Positions 1-9,463 of a stretch of DNA of 64,000 bases are shown one piece after another. Under the pieces are notes generated by a model that ran no database searches, had not been told where the DNA came from, and saw nothing but the letters and a program-made list of their open reading frames with translations. Source of the stretch: an uncultured Candidatus Saccharibacteria bacterium (GTDB taxonomy: Bacteria; Patescibacteriota; Saccharimonadia; Saccharimonadales; Saccharimonadaceae); NCBI GenBank assembly GCA_938043965.1, contig CALIQQ010000004.1, positions 71,800 through 135,799 of the forward strand, read 5' to 3'. How positions within the stretch are numbered: position 1 is the first letter of the stretch; the number at the start of each line of letters is the position of its first letter. The translations under genes were made by a program, and so were the position numbers.

Positions 1-4
1 AATT

Positions 5-1267
5 ATGACTCTTTTTTGGCCGACTCTACTCTTTTGGCTCGGCTCAAAAATCCAAGGCGAGAATAAACCAAAACCTTTCTATAGCTTCGTCTTCGCTATC
101 GCGCTTCTTCTTAGTCTCTTCACGCCTTACATGCTCTACCTCGCCCTCTTTATCGTACTCTATGCCCTATTGCACCCTCATCTTCGCTTTACCATCACTC
201 ATCTGCCAAAACTTCCTCTCTTTATTATTGGCGCCATCACTCTCGCTACCGGCACTTTCATTATTATCAATGCAACCAAAACTCCCGACACTATTAAAAG
301 CCTTCTCTTTATGAGCGACTTCACCTGGCCACACTACTTTAAAAACATCAAAACTGCCTTCCTGCCGTTTTTCAAATGGAGTGGTATGGTCGAAAGCACT
401 TTCCTTGCACCACTTGTCGGACTGGCCTCTCTTGCACTTGCCATTACTGGGCTTATTTCCACTTATCGTGGATTCTTCGCCTCACGCAATTCGATTGCAA
501 CCTACCTCATTCTCTTTACTATTATTATTTCTGGCTTCAATCCCTACTCCGCCATCCTTCTACTCCTCCCCCTTGCTATCCTTATTGCACATGGCTTTCG
601 CTACATCTTAAATAGCTGGTATGGCCTATTCCCAGAAAACCCCTATGCTCGCATTTTTGGGGTCTTGCCAATTACCGTCTTTCTTATGATTATGATCGTC
701 TCAGATCTTTCTCATTTTGTTTTTGGTTATCGCTATAATCCAGCCGTCGCCAATGAATTCAGTAATGATCTCTCTATTATTCAATCCAATCTGAGCGAAA
801 AAGATACATTAATTGTCACCAATCCTGCTGAATATGATTTCTATAAAATTTTAGAACAACCGCCACTCCTAAATCTCTGGCACGCTAAAAAAGTTACTCT
901 TCTCAACCATCTACCATCTACAACAGCCCCAACATTGGATAACGCTACCACTAATGGTGATCTTGATCCACCAGCTTCAAGCGTAAATTCGACTACAACT
1001 AACGGCGATATCAGTTCGCTAGATTCAATCTCAAATAGTTTAACCCCAGATTCAGCCCTAGAAACTACCGCCAGTAACAACGATACAGCTTCACCTAAAT
1101 TATTGGAAAAATTTGTCAGTCTCGGCAGCCTAAATGAACTTCTAACTGTTCAAGACAATCTAACCGACACTAGCCAACTTAAAAATAGCTATAGTTTAAC
1201 TCGCATTGTCACTAATTCAAAAGCTAAAAATTCCGATCGCCTCTATTTCTACACCCTGAAAAAATAA
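5..1267 (+). CDS. Polytopic membrane protein, C-terminal part, cut by left window edge
   Basis: The reading frame is open to the first base of the window, so the ATG at position 5 is probably internal and the true start lies upstream. The visible 420 residues hold about six or seven hydrophobic helices up to residue ~240, including a run of TM segments around residues 25-95 and 135-240. A soluble tail of ~180 residues follows. Its last part is rich in Ser, Thr and Asn and looks like a low-complexity extracytoplasmic linker. The arrangement recalls the C-terminal half of GT39/ArnT-like membrane glycosyltransferases common in CPR genomes, but no catalytic motif is visible, so this is only a guess. 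It ends about 120 bases before tRNA-Ser on the same strand. Confidence 0.7.
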   Translation: MTLFWPTLLFWLGSKIQGENKPKPFYSFVFAIALLLSLFTPYMLYLALFIVLYALLHPHLRFTITHLPKLPLFIIGAITLATGTFIIINATKTPDTIKSLLFMSDFTWPHYFKNIKTAFLPFFKWSGMVESTFLAPLVGLASLALAITGLISTYRGFFASRNSIATYLILFTIIISGFNPYSAILLLLPLAILIAHGFRYILNSWYGLFPENPYARIFGVLPITVFLMIMIVSDLSHFVFGYRYNPAVANEFSNDLSIIQSNLSEKDTLIVTNPAEYDFYKILEQPPLLNLWHAKKVTLLNHLPSTTAPTLDNATTNGDLDPPASSVNSTTTNGDISSLDSISNSLTPDSALETTASNNDTASPKLLEKFVSLGSLNELLTVQDNLTDTSQLKNSYSLTRIVTNSKAKNSDRLYFYTLKK

Positions 1268-1373
1268 CTGATCCCCTTAACTTACCAACTCCGCTCTCCA
1301 TTTCCAATCTCCCATCTCGTCTAAAGCCAATCTTTTTTCTTTTGATAAGAGCTGTCTTTTTTCTTTTATTCTA

Positions 1374-1382
1374 TGGTATAAT
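1374..1382 (+). promoter_or_regulatory. Extended -10 promoter of tRNA-Ser
   Basis: TGG followed by TATAAT (1377-1382) is an extended -10 element ending 12 bases before the mature tRNA 5' end. No good -35 is visible at the normal distance. Confidence 0.6.
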
Positions 1383-1394
1383 ATCCTACAAGAC

Positions 1395-1484
1395 GGAAGT
1401 GTGTCCGAGTGGTTTAAGGAGCACGCTTGGAAAGCGTGTAATGTCGTAAGGCATTCGGAGGTTCGAATCCTCTCGCTTCCGCCA
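1395..1484 (+). tRNA. tRNA-Ser (anticodon GGA)
   Basis: The acceptor GGAAGTG (1395-1401) pairs with CGCTTCC (1474-1480), followed by discriminator G and an encoded CCA (1482-1484). The anticodon stem CACGC/GCGTG holds loop TTGGAAA, giving anticodon GGA at 1429-1431. A long variable arm typical of class II tRNA-Ser follows, then a T-arm with the GGTTCGAATCC core. Confidence 0.97.
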
Positions 1485-1500
1485 TAAAATTATCGTCTAA

Positions 1501-1527
1501 AAAAATAGCCTATAAAAGGCTATTTTT
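1501..1527. terminator. Bidirectional hairpin terminator between tRNA-Ser and FISUMP gene
   Basis: AAAAATAGCC and GGCTATTTTT form a 10-bp stem around a 7-base loop. It has A-runs on one side and T-runs on the other, so it can serve tRNA-Ser on the plus strand and the convergent FISUMP gene on the minus strand. Confidence 0.85.
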
Positions 1528-1535
1528 AAATTCTC

Positions 1536-2864
1536 TTATTTTGCAATGCATCTCACCGAAAAACCATAGGTTTTGTAGAAACCATAGTTCGCCAACCCAT
1601 TATTTATTGGAGTCGTTGCCATTGTATAAGCAGAAACGTCATTAAACACCATTGAGCTCCAATAAATCGCCAGATCATTCACCCTATATTTCACACCATT
1701 CCCAATATGACCACCCATCGTCATATTGACTGGGGATGAGAACAGTCTGCCACTTGAATTATATTGCTCTCTAAATTTAACGAACTCGCCATCAGCACCA
1801 CCAGTTGGCAACCTCCAACCTTTTGGACAAATCGAAGAAGATGCAACTTGTCCAATAGTCCGCATCGAGTCCTTACCCGTACCAGCCGTTGCCGTATACC
1901 AGCTATAAAATCCACCGTAACTATCAAGATAGGCATCGGAAATATCTCTAGTATTTTCAGCAAAGCCACTTATAGACGAAGCTGGAATAGTATAATTCTC
2001 CGTCACATCTGAATCGTTCGGCGTAATTGTCTTACCTATAATTTTTAGGTTCTGGGTCATCCAGCATTTACCGTCTGCCAGCTTAGAAACCGTGTACATA
2101 CTACCATCCCGAACATCAACCAGCGTAGCCGTTGGCACATAGTTTGAGTCGCCATGATGAGAGCCGTCAGTATCAAGCTGAGTGGCTGTCCTATTTGGCG
2201 TCGTAGAAGCTTCGCAAATTGAGTTTGTCATTTGTTGCATTCTGGAGATGCTATGCAATGGTTTTAATGGGTTCTCATGCGCCAAGGCAGTAAAAATCAC
2301 ATAGGCACTGTAATCACCAGTCTCAATATCGGTATTCACCTTCGCTCCGAAGTGCACCGTCGTCTTTAGCTCACTAGCCGTTGGCAATGCATTCACGCTT
2401 TTAATTTGCACTGCTGCATCTTTTTTCGGAATCGCTTTAAAATTCGTGCTGTCTATCGAGTAGCCCCAAGCATTCTTCTGCATCGTATTACTCGTCACTG
2501 CACCCGCAAAGTCAGAAGTAATCTTGTTCACTGCATCACTTGGGTTTTTTTCCGATTTCATATGTGTCGTATTGTCTTTTGAAGAAACATACAGCTCATA
2601 GCCCTTCATAGCATTAGTCGCAACGTCAACATTCACTGCTTTCGACGTAAACGTTCCAGCCACATCTGGCGTCACTTCCAAGGCTAGCTCTGCTGGTGCT
2701 GCAATAGAAATCATTGGTTTAATTTCTACGTCAAAATCAGTCACCGCTGCTTCCACTGCCTTTACAGCATCATTCTGCACTAACACTCCGAAAAATAGCA
2801 TCACCACCAAACAAATTGTCAGCCTATTTAAGCACAAAAACTTGTTCATGCTATACCGTTTCAT
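1536..2864 (-). CDS. Secreted FISUMP-domain surface protein
   Basis: The 442-residue protein starts with a basic N-terminus and a hydrophobic core (about residues 8-37) that reads as a signal peptide, with possible cleavage near VKAVEA. Residues ~40-200 form an extracellular module with short charged and hydrophobic strands. From about residue 215 the protein has the hallmarks of the Fibrobacter succinogenes major paralogous (FISUMP) domain: SKLADGKCWMTQNL, ICPKGWRLPTGG, a YWSS motif and the terminal GFSVRCIAK. Paired cysteines suggest disulfides outside the cell. The function of FISUMP domains is unknown. The start is supported by AGGAG nine bases upstream and a good promoter at 2890-2918. 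A paralogue lies at the right end of the window (63312-63998). Confidence 0.9.
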   Translation of the reverse strand: MKRYSMNKFLCLNRLTICLVVMLFFGVLVQNDAVKAVEAAVTDFDVEIKPMISIAAPAELALEVTPDVAGTFTSKAVNVDVATNAMKGYELYVSSKDNTTHMKSEKNPSDAVNKITSDFAGAVTSNTMQKNAWGYSIDSTNFKAIPKKDAAVQIKSVNALPTASELKTTVHFGAKVNTDIETGDYSAYVIFTALAHENPLKPLHSISRMQQMTNSICEASTTPNRTATQLDTDGSHHGDSNYVPTATLVDVRDGSMYTVSKLADGKCWMTQNLKIIGKTITPNDSDVTENYTIPASSISGFAENTRDISDAYLDSYGGFYSWYTATAGTGKDSMRTIGQVASSSICPKGWRLPTGGADGEFVKFREQYNSSGRLFSSPVNMTMGGHIGNGVKYRVNDLAIYWSSMVFNDVSAYTMATTPINNGLANYGFYKTYGFSVRCIAK

Positions 2865-2889
2865 TTTTTATAACTCCTATACGTATATA

Positions 2890-2918
2890 ATTATAAGCGG
2901 TTTAGCTTTTAAACGCAA
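2890..2918 (-). promoter_or_regulatory. Promoter of the FISUMP gene
   Basis: On the minus strand, TTGCGT (2913-2918) and TATAAT (2890-2895) are separated by exactly 17 bases, about 25 bases upstream of the start codon. AGGAG lies between. Confidence 0.75.
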
Positions 2919-3013
2919 GCGAAATCATAAATCTTTTAAGCCATTTCTTAGTATTTTTATACTATCGTATATTATCTTATCCCACTATACTCTCGTCTCA
3001 GTTCTTAAAACAC

Positions 3014-3041
3014 AAAAAATCTCCCTAAGTTGGGAGATTTT
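3014..3041 (-). terminator. Terminator of rplU
   Basis: AAAATCTCCC and GGGAGATTTT form a 10-bp stem with a 6-base loop just after the rplU stop. A T-run follows on the minus strand. Confidence 0.9.
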
Positions 3042-3048
3042 CTAAATT

Positions 3049-3357
3049 TTATTTGATCGATGTAATCTCAATCATTGAGTATTTTTGGCGATGACCAGTT
3101 TCTTTGTGCACACGCTTCTTTGAGTGGTAGCGAATTACGCGAATTTTGTCGCCAGCTACTTTCTCTTCTACTACTTTTGCTGAAACTTTTACGCCTTTTA
3201 CTTCAGGGTTACCAACGGTAGTTTTCTCGCCGTCGATTAGGAGTAAAGCACCAGTTTCGAGCGTCTTTGTTCCTGCCGGGAGGAGGTCCACACGGAGGGT
3301 CTCATTCTCACTGACGACATACTGTTTGCCGCCAATAAGCACAACTGATTTCTTCAT
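3049..3357 (-). CDS. rplU: 50S ribosomal protein bL21
   Basis: This 102-residue protein has the normal bL21 length and pattern: an N-terminal VVLIGGKQYVVSEN segment and the C-terminal basic KKRVHKETGHRQKYSMIEI, which contacts 23S rRNA. bL21 binds helices of 23S domain I. The ribosome-binding site AAAGGAAA precedes the ATG, and an upstream TAAAAT could be the -10. The gene has its own promoter region and terminator. In most bacteria rplU is followed by rpmA (bL27), but here nothing follows before the terminator, so bL27 must be encoded elsewhere. Confidence 0.96.
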   Translation of the reverse strand: MKKSVVLIGGKQYVVSENETLRVDLLPAGTKTLETGALLLIDGEKTTVGNPEVKGVKVSAKVVEEKVAGDKIRVIRYHSKKRVHKETGHRQKYSMIEITSIK

Positions 3358-3390
3358 AATTTTCCTTTATTTTTAACTTTCACTATTTTA

Positions 3391-4665
3391 TCACAACTTC
3401 TCTGAAATTGCAAGATAGAGCGCCGTATCAATCAGCGCATCCTCCATCACGCCACAATCTTTTCCGATGAAATTACCGTATCTCGATATTTCATATCGTT
3501 CAACCATCTCAACTAGCCCCTCAATTTTTGCTCGCATCACCTCATTCATTAGGCCTTGTATAATTAAGTACCCCGCCTCCAATTTATCTCTGAGGCTCGC
3601 CGTTTTATCATCCAGTATTTGCTCAGCTTCTGTAAAATCTTTATTCACTTTATACTTAAAACTTCTAATTTCATTGTATTTTTCTTGTCCAGCTCGAGAC
3701 ATTAAACTAAGCCGACGCGACACATATTGCTCAACCGCCTTTCGCCCCAATCCGTCATAAAAATCAGCTCGATCTGAAAACCACTCCATAATTTTCTCAG
3801 GAACATTTACCCCTGTCGCCTCGAAAAATCCATTCTGCCAACCTCCAGCCACATTAGTTTCTAGGACTACAATTTGACCAGTCTTGTCATCTCTAATTAA
3901 ATCCACTCCAGTATATTCCAGTCCGCAGGTCGCTGATGCATGTGTTGCAATATATTTTATTTTTTCAGCAATCTCGGCATCTTCTTCAGACCAACGTTTC
4001 ATTCCAGCTGACTTAGCAATAAAATCAGCTGGGTCCGCCTCATTTCCTATTTTCTTCATCACCCCAAGTGGCACTCCACCCAGCACAAATACGCGCCAAT
4101 CATACCTAGATTCAACAAATTTTTCAATCGAAAAATTCCCTAAATTATTTTTCACGGCAGCTAAATCAACTTCATTTCTAATTAGCTGAATACCCTCGCC
4201 TCTAGTTCCATAATTCGGTTTCAATACAAACGGATAGGTCAATCGCCCCGTTCCTACTATTTTCTTTAAAATAAAGTCCACCGACATTGCCGGATAACAC
4301 GGCAATGTACACGCCCTGGTCACTTCATCATTCAAAAATAATTCATGCTGAAAAAACTTATGTGAATTATATGCTCTGCCACCAACAGTATTCGTGTTCA
4401 TCGTCACCTTCCTGTGGCGTTTGATCCATATTTGAATCCTTTCTATCACATCGGACGAAGAATAACCTACTGGACCTCTCCATAGCACCATATCTGTCAT
4501 CATTTCATCAATCTTGCCATCGGCCACCTTCGACTCATCAAATTTCTTGATCCATCTTACCTTAAATCCAGCCCTTAAGGCAGCATCCACTAACTCTTTA
4601 GCCATTTTTGCATTTTTTTCGCGCCCCTCGACAATCGTCAGTTCCCTCTTTATTTTTTCTCTCAT
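3391..4665 (-). CDS. RimK-like ATP-grasp protein
   Basis: This 424-residue protein contains an ATP-grasp core. YPFVLKPNYGTRGEGI (about residues 142-157) matches the nucleotide-binding lysine and glycine loop. GLEYTGVDLIRD and VVLETNVAGG (about 250-275) match the Mg-binding Asp/Glu/Asn region of RimK/LysX-type ligases. About 150 extra residues follow, mostly helical. ATP-grasp ligases join a carboxylate to an amine or thiol through an acyl phosphate; the substrate cannot be told from sequence. A TATAAT box (4675-4680) ends nine bases before the ATG, so the mRNA would have almost no leader. It is monocistronic, with a terminator separating it from the upstream LPKTG gene. Confidence 0.85.
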   Translation of the reverse strand: MREKIKRELTIVEGREKNAKMAKELVDAALRAGFKVRWIKKFDESKVADGKIDEMMTDMVLWRGPVGYSSSDVIERIQIWIKRHRKVTMNTNTVGGRAYNSHKFFQHELFLNDEVTRACTLPCYPAMSVDFILKKIVGTGRLTYPFVLKPNYGTRGEGIQLIRNEVDLAAVKNNLGNFSIEKFVESRYDWRVFVLGGVPLGVMKKIGNEADPADFIAKSAGMKRWSEEDAEIAEKIKYIATHASATCGLEYTGVDLIRDDKTGQIVVLETNVAGGWQNGFFEATGVNVPEKIMEWFSDRADFYDGLGRKAVEQYVSRRLSLMSRAGQEKYNEIRSFKYKVNKDFTEAEQILDDKTASLRDKLEAGYLIIQGLMNEVMRAKIEGLVEMVERYEISRYGNFIGKDCGVMEDALIDTALYLAISEKL

Positions 4666-4703
4666 ATTATTTCCATTATAACATAAGCATTTTAAAATAT
4701 TTA

Positions 4704-4735
4704 AAAAGACCTAGGGGTCTAAACCTAGGTCTTTT
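4704..4735 (-). terminator. Terminator of the surface-protein operon
   Basis: AAAAGACCTAGG and CCTAGGTCTTTT make a perfect 12-bp stem with an 8-base loop, 24 bases after the LPKTG gene stop. A T-run follows on the minus strand. Confidence 0.9.
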
Positions 4736-4759
4736 CAGAAAGGAGCTACTTAACTATTC

Positions 4760-6049
4760 TTATTTCGATAGTTCAGTGATTTTTTTGAGCTGTTTACGTG
4801 AAGCAATGTAGTAAGCACCACCTACGCCGACTGTTGTAACCACAATAATCGCAAGCATTACCTCAGTTGGACCAGTTTTTGGCAACTCTTTTGGCTGTTG
4901 TGGCTGAACTGGTTTACATTCACGGCGTACCGTCACTTCAACTTTGTCATATCCAGTGCCATTTGCCGTAGCAATTGATGCATTGTTATAGATTTTTGTA
5001 TCACCACATGGGAAGATTTTTTCGTCTTTTGAAACTTCCACCTTATAGGTTAGCGACATACTATCATTTGGAGCAAAGTCACCGAGGTTAATTCCGCCAT
5101 CAAACAATTTATCCGATACGAAATTACCCTGAGTATTAAAGCTGGTCTTAAAGAATGAAGTACCATTCACATAAGTTAGGCCTTTTGGCATATGATCATA
5201 TGCAATAATTGCCTTTTGGTTAATTGTCCCGGTGTTCTTATAGTCGATCTTAAAATCCAATACGTCACCAGGATTTACGATAATTTTTTCAACATAATTA
5301 CCGTCATTCTCCTTCGAAACTGTTTTTGAAATATCAAAGGCAGCCTGATCGACCTTAAAGCGATAAGTTACATATCCAGCATATTCATTACAGCCAGGAA
5401 TATCGCCCCAGTACTTCACCGAGTGTGCTAATTTCGCACCTTCTTTGCCAAACATTGCCTCTGAGCTTAAAATTTGACCATTCGCGTTTCCGAGGTTGTG
5501 TAAAGTTGCTGAATTAGCTACATAACGAAGCAACACGGTTGATTTGGAATGTACATATGCCGTATCCCACACCTCAGCTGGGCTAGCATTTGTCGAGCTA
5601 ATAACACCTTTAATTTCACCCGCATGCCCCCCATTTACTTTACCAGGTTCTTCAACCCGTAGTCTTACGTTATTCGCCATCCCCTTGCCACTTGCATTCA
5701 AGTTTGCAGAAGCGTCATTGTGATACCAGATCCCCACCTCATATTCAGCTCCAACCTCAAGGTCAATCGAATCGCGATATTTCTCCTCTGTGCCATATTT
5801 CTTAATGCGCACAAAGTTTCGCTCATCCCCAATACTCGGGTTATCGGTGATCGAGTTGAACGTCACGTGATCCGCTGGCGTTTGCCAGGTATACGTTGGA
5901 CGTTCCGGCCCCCATGCTCGTGACTCCGCATTTGCATCAGCTGGTGCTATACCTAGCACCGCGCCAACCGAAAGCACAGCCACCGGAAGAATCCGACGTG
6001 CTGACTGTCGAAATTCTTCCCAGGTTTTTGTTTTTGTTTGTATTCTCAT
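4760..6049 (-). CDS. LPKTG cell-wall-anchored surface protein
   Basis: The 429-residue protein has an N-terminal signal region (about residues 15-42, ending ADANAES) and a C-terminal sorting signal: LPKTG at 389-393, a hydrophobic span and a basic tail. Such signals are cut by sortase between Thr and Gly. Residues ~235-370 resemble a DUF11-like or pilin-type beta-sandwich repeat (IIVNPGDVLDFKIDYKNTGT). A CxxY-type pair and a terminal PQQP spacer precede the sorting motif. The ATG follows AGGAG by about five bases. It lies 40 bases after the 1123-aa gene on the same strand, so the two may share a transcript. No sortase gene lies in this window. Confidence 0.88.
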   Translation of the reverse strand: MRIQTKTKTWEEFRQSARRILPVAVLSVGAVLGIAPADANAESRAWGPERPTYTWQTPADHVTFNSITDNPSIGDERNFVRIKKYGTEEKYRDSIDLEVGAEYEVGIWYHNDASANLNASGKGMANNVRLRVEEPGKVNGGHAGEIKGVISSTNASPAEVWDTAYVHSKSTVLLRYVANSATLHNLGNANGQILSSEAMFGKEGAKLAHSVKYWGDIPGCNEYAGYVTYRFKVDQAAFDISKTVSKENDGNYVEKIIVNPGDVLDFKIDYKNTGTINQKAIIAYDHMPKGLTYVNGTSFFKTSFNTQGNFVSDKLFDGGINLGDFAPNDSMSLTYKVEVSKDEKIFPCGDTKIYNNASIATANGTGYDKVEVTVRRECKPVQPQQPKELPKTGPTEVMLAIIVVTTVGVGGAYYIASRKQLKKITELSK

Positions 6050-6089
6050 TGGGCTCCTTTCTTCCCTTTATTCGAATCGTTTTTGTTTA

Positions 6090-9000
6090 CTAATTTCCGT
6101 TCAAGATATCGTTGAATACATCTGCATTCTGCTGGTCGGTTCTATTTTCTGTATTTGCCGTAGCCGAACCTTGGTTTGCTGCCGAGTCGTTAATTGCATT
6201 CACCTCTGCCGGTGTAGTTGGTTCCTGGATATTTTGTGTTCCAGTTTCAGTTGACGGTGTATTCCCTCTCCAGCCTTCTGTGTTTGAACCATCATATTTA
6301 GCATCAGTTGCAGCATTTCCAGTACTTTGAATTCCGCCTTTCAGGAAATCATCCTGAGCCGTATTAGATGAACTTCCAGTTATTTCCTGGTTTACGCTTG
6401 TTTTAGTGCTTTTTGCAGTATCAACCACTTCACCTCTAGTTGATTGATCATAATCAGTCACACTTGCCTTATCCCAGTATTCATTTGCAACCCTTTCCTC
6501 GGTCTTTGGCACTACATTGATTGCATTATCTGGCTCCACCTCTGTACCAGTATTAATACCAGTTTCTATACCAGAATTAAATTCGTCTTCCGTTCCGGTA
6601 CCTTCTATGCCAGTACCTTCCGTACCAGTTCCTTCTTCACCGGTACCTTCCGTACCAGTTCCTTCTTCACCAGTACCTTCCGTTCCAGTTCCTTCTTCAC
6701 CGGTACCTTCCGTACCAGTTCCTTCTTCACCGGTGCCTTCTGTACCAGTTCCTTCTTCACCGGTGCCTTCTGTGCCAGTATCTAACTCTGTGCCACTACC
6801 TGTTTTTACATGCTCTATCAATAGCTGACTACAAACTTGCGAGAAGCCTAGAACCTTATATTTTGCCATTATTTTTTGCGCAGCTTCATCTGTTGCATTT
6901 TCTGGTATTAAATTACAAGCCTTTAAGTAATTGTATTTATAACCACCAATCTTATTTGCATCAAGAATACTTTCGCCAGTATCCCTATCAACGAAATCCA
7001 AACAATCTAGATCTTCAGTTGCCGTCACCTCTTGATGTACAAACATCATTAAGTTCGGGTTTTCGCCTTGCTCTGCGATATTAACTGCGTATGGCGAAAT
7101 ATATGTGTCACCCTTATCAACGTGATTTAACTTCAAGTCGTTCTTAGACACCATGTCTCGCCAGCCATCTTCACCCTCTTTAATCGATTCCAACAAATTA
7201 TTGCGGAAGACATCGTCGTCCTGAGCGCTTCTTAAGATATCATTCCAATCCGAAAGTGACTGAATGTTCTTACCCTCACCATCAACCTTAACGTTACCCA
7301 TTGCTGCTGCAATTTCAGTCATTAAAGTCGGGTCATCGATTTTCTGCGACAAACCCTCGGCAATTGCCTCCGCCTTTTCATGATTTTTCATATCTTTTAG
7401 TGCCTCAAGGTCAGTCACTGGTGATACTAGGTCAAATTTTCCATGTTTGTTCGCATCGAAGAATGAGCTCGTTCCAGACCAGTCGCCCTCGTTGATATTC
7501 ACCACAATATCATGTCCGTATGCCTTAGTGTTTACTAAATCATCTAGCACTTCTTTACGCTCAGCACTGTCATCAACCACGTTTAAACTACGCCTTGCTA
7601 GTTCATTTAAATCTGGCATTTTTTGATTAGTGCCTTGCTCAACCTTCACTTGATTTTGCGCTAAATCTTTACTCTTATCTTCAAGATGTTTCGAGAAAAA
7701 TCCACCAAGGCTATTTAGAATGACTGCTGAAAGTGCCGTCACAAAAATCGCTTTCGCAATCTTACTATGCCTTAACGCTGACATAATACCGTTCCCAGCC
7801 TGCTCGTTTAAGCCAAGGAAGTTTCGCATTTTATTAAACAAGCCTTTTTTCGCAGCCGTCTCAAGTTCCTCTTCCTCCGAAGTCTTTTCGCCATCTTCGT
7901 CTTTACCAGCCACGATTTCAGGATCATCTTTACCGGCCACGATCTCAGGATCATCCTTACCGGCCACGATCTCAATGTCTTCATCGCCGTCCCCATCCCC
8001 GTCTTTTTCAGCGACATTTTCCGTGTTTTTGCCAGCCTTTTCAGCTTCAGCCGCCTCTAGCTTATCGATAAATTCCTGGTCCTTGTCTGTAGCTCTCTTA
8101 TAGTCGACCCACTCGTCCAACTTTTCGCCAGACTCTTTCTGGTCACCCTTATAAAAGTCCAGGCTCTTCTGAATTTTGCTCATCATATCTTCAGTTGCAT
8201 GGATTTCGTCCTCAACTGCTTTGAACTCTTCTTCAGAAACGGTCTTACCATTTCTAGCATCAGCTTCTAGTCCTGCCATTTTTGCACGCGCTGCTTCATT
8301 TGCCGCCTCAGTTTCCGCCATCTTTTCTCTTAGACTGCTGACGTTCACATTGTAGTATTCTTGCTCTTCAGCAACTGCCCTATCATAAAAATTGATGCGC
8401 TTATTGATATCTGCCGTTTGCTTCTCAGCTGCAGCTCTCGTAGCCGCCTCAACCGCATTATAATTATCTTCCGCGCCTTGTTTTGCTGCATTTGCCTCTT
8501 GCATATTGACTTCAGTTGCATGGATTTCGTCCTCAACTGCCTTGAACTCTTCTTCAGAAACTGTCTTACCATTTCTAGCATCAGCTTCCAGTCCTGCCAT
8601 TTTTGCGCGAGCCGCTTCATTTGCGCGAGCCGCAGCGTTAAATGCCTCTACTGCCTTCATGAAAGTTTCATTACGGCGCACCATTTCTTCATTTAATTTC
8701 TGGTCAGTTTGCTCATTGATTTCTGAAATTTTTTCCAATTCTTCCAATTTTCTTACTGCTGCCACCATTTCTGGCTTTAATTCAGGATGTTTCTCTAAAA
8801 ACTCCAAAGCTTCTGGCACTTCCTTGCGAATTCGCTCTGCCATTGCCATTTTCTCTTGTTCTTGCCTTTCAGCAAAACTGTCTGCAACCTTAGCATTTTC
8901 CACTTCAGCCTGCTTCTCTGCTTCCATTTCAGCATATTGTTCTTCTCGACGTTGAATCATTGCCTCCGCTTCATCGGATTTCAGATCACCACTTTCAACT

Positions 9001-9461
9001 CGGCGATTCACCATATCCCTATATGCGCTCATTGCCGCTTTTTCTACCGTTGGTTCTGGGTGTTCTTCAAGATATTGATTTTCAGCCGCCTTAATCTCAC
9101 TCAATCTTTTACCATATTCAGCTGACGTTTCGCCCTGCATTCTTGGATAGATCTGAAAAGTTGAGACTGGATCATACTCCTCCTCCACTTTATTCTCACG
9201 AGCTTCAAAATCAGCCGGAGTCATATTTACCCAAGCATTATACGCGTCAGTTTCTGCTTGATTGCGAGCCTTTTCTTCGCTACGTGCTCTTGCTTTTTCC
9301 AGCAACTTGTCTGCTTTTTCTTGCGTATAAGTTCCGTCTGCTACACGCTCTTGCACTCTCTGTGCAAACACATCATTTGCATTCTTTGGCATATCGTTCA
9401 TTGCATCATCTGTATTGATTGGTTGGCCTGCCTCGAAGCGATTTTTTGAACCGAATTCCAT
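6090..9461 (-). CDS. Very large coiled-coil and single-transmembrane protein with Glu/Gly/Thr repeats
   Basis: The 1123-residue protein matches no family I recognise. Residues 1-450 are Glu/Ala/Lys rich with heptad character and contain a ~37-residue block present twice (near 280-316 and 384-420). Three copies of an EIVAGKDDP unit lie near 495-520. One clear hydrophobic segment, AIFVTALSAVILNSLGG, spans about 568-584. Residues ~600-890 look globular, and ~895-955 hold about six tandem TGTEGTGEEG units. A Thr/Asn/Gln-rich tail ends the protein. There is no N-terminal signal peptide, so the coiled coil is probably cytoplasmic and the C-terminal half outside (inference). The ribosome-binding site GGAGGAG sits in the last codons of the 129-aa gene upstream, with two bases between the genes. 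Confidence 0.85.
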   Translation of the reverse strand: MEFGSKNRFEAGQPINTDDAMNDMPKNANDVFAQRVQERVADGTYTQEKADKLLEKARARSEEKARNQAETDAYNAWVNMTPADFEARENKVEEEYDPVSTFQIYPRMQGETSAEYGKRLSEIKAAENQYLEEHPEPTVEKAAMSAYRDMVNRRVESGDLKSDEAEAMIQRREEQYAEMEAEKQAEVENAKVADSFAERQEQEKMAMAERIRKEVPEALEFLEKHPELKPEMVAAVRKLEELEKISEINEQTDQKLNEEMVRRNETFMKAVEAFNAAARANEAARAKMAGLEADARNGKTVSEEEFKAVEDEIHATEVNMQEANAAKQGAEDNYNAVEAATRAAAEKQTADINKRINFYDRAVAEEQEYYNVNVSSLREKMAETEAANEAARAKMAGLEADARNGKTVSEEEFKAVEDEIHATEDMMSKIQKSLDFYKGDQKESGEKLDEWVDYKRATDKDQEFIDKLEAAEAEKAGKNTENVAEKDGDGDGDEDIEIVAGKDDPEIVAGKDDPEIVAGKDEDGEKTSEEEELETAAKKGLFNKMRNFLGLNEQAGNGIMSALRHSKIAKAIFVTALSAVILNSLGGFFSKHLEDKSKDLAQNQVKVEQGTNQKMPDLNELARRSLNVVDDSAERKEVLDDLVNTKAYGHDIVVNINEGDWSGTSSFFDANKHGKFDLVSPVTDLEALKDMKNHEKAEAIAEGLSQKIDDPTLMTEIAAAMGNVKVDGEGKNIQSLSDWNDILRSAQDDDVFRNNLLESIKEGEDGWRDMVSKNDLKLNHVDKGDTYISPYAVNIAEQGENPNLMMFVHQEVTATEDLDCLDFVDRDTGESILDANKIGGYKYNYLKACNLIPENATDEAAQKIMAKYKVLGFSQVCSQLLIEHVKTGSGTELDTGTEGTGEEGTGTEGTGEEGTGTEGTGEEGTGTEGTGEEGTGTEGTGEEGTGTEGTGIEGTGTEDEFNSGIETGINTGTEVEPDNAINVVPKTEERVANEYWDKASVTDYDQSTRGEVVDTAKSTKTSVNQEITGSSSNTAQDDFLKGGIQSTGNAATDAKYDGSNTEGWRGNTPSTETGTQNIQEPTTPAEVNAINDSAANQGSATANTENRTDQQNADVFNDILNGN
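6598..6780. repeat. In-frame 30-bp minisatellite within the 1123-aa gene
   Basis: About six tandem 30-bp units, each coding TGTEGTGEEG, differ at only a few third-codon positions. The first ends in a variant unit (IEGTG). Such arrays change copy number by slippage or recombination. Confidence 0.9.
8190..8624. repeat. Direct duplication of ~114 bp inside the 1123-aa gene
   Basis: Segments 8190-8303 and 8511-8624 are nearly identical at DNA level, differing at a handful of positions. They encode the same ~37-residue coiled-coil block (AARAKMAGLEADARNG core). The ~207-bp spacer between them codes further coiled coil. Confidence 0.9.
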
Positions 9462-9463
9462 AA

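Noticed and set aside
3014..3357. rpmA expected beside rplU
   Set aside because: Nothing resembling bL27 lies on either side; the 67-aa KGG protein at 35309 is Gly/Lys rich but does not match bL27.
6444..6828. Ser/Val/Pro-rich plus-strand frames opposite the minisatellite
   Set aside because: They mirror the TGTEGTGEEG repeats of the minus-strand gene and have no start signals.
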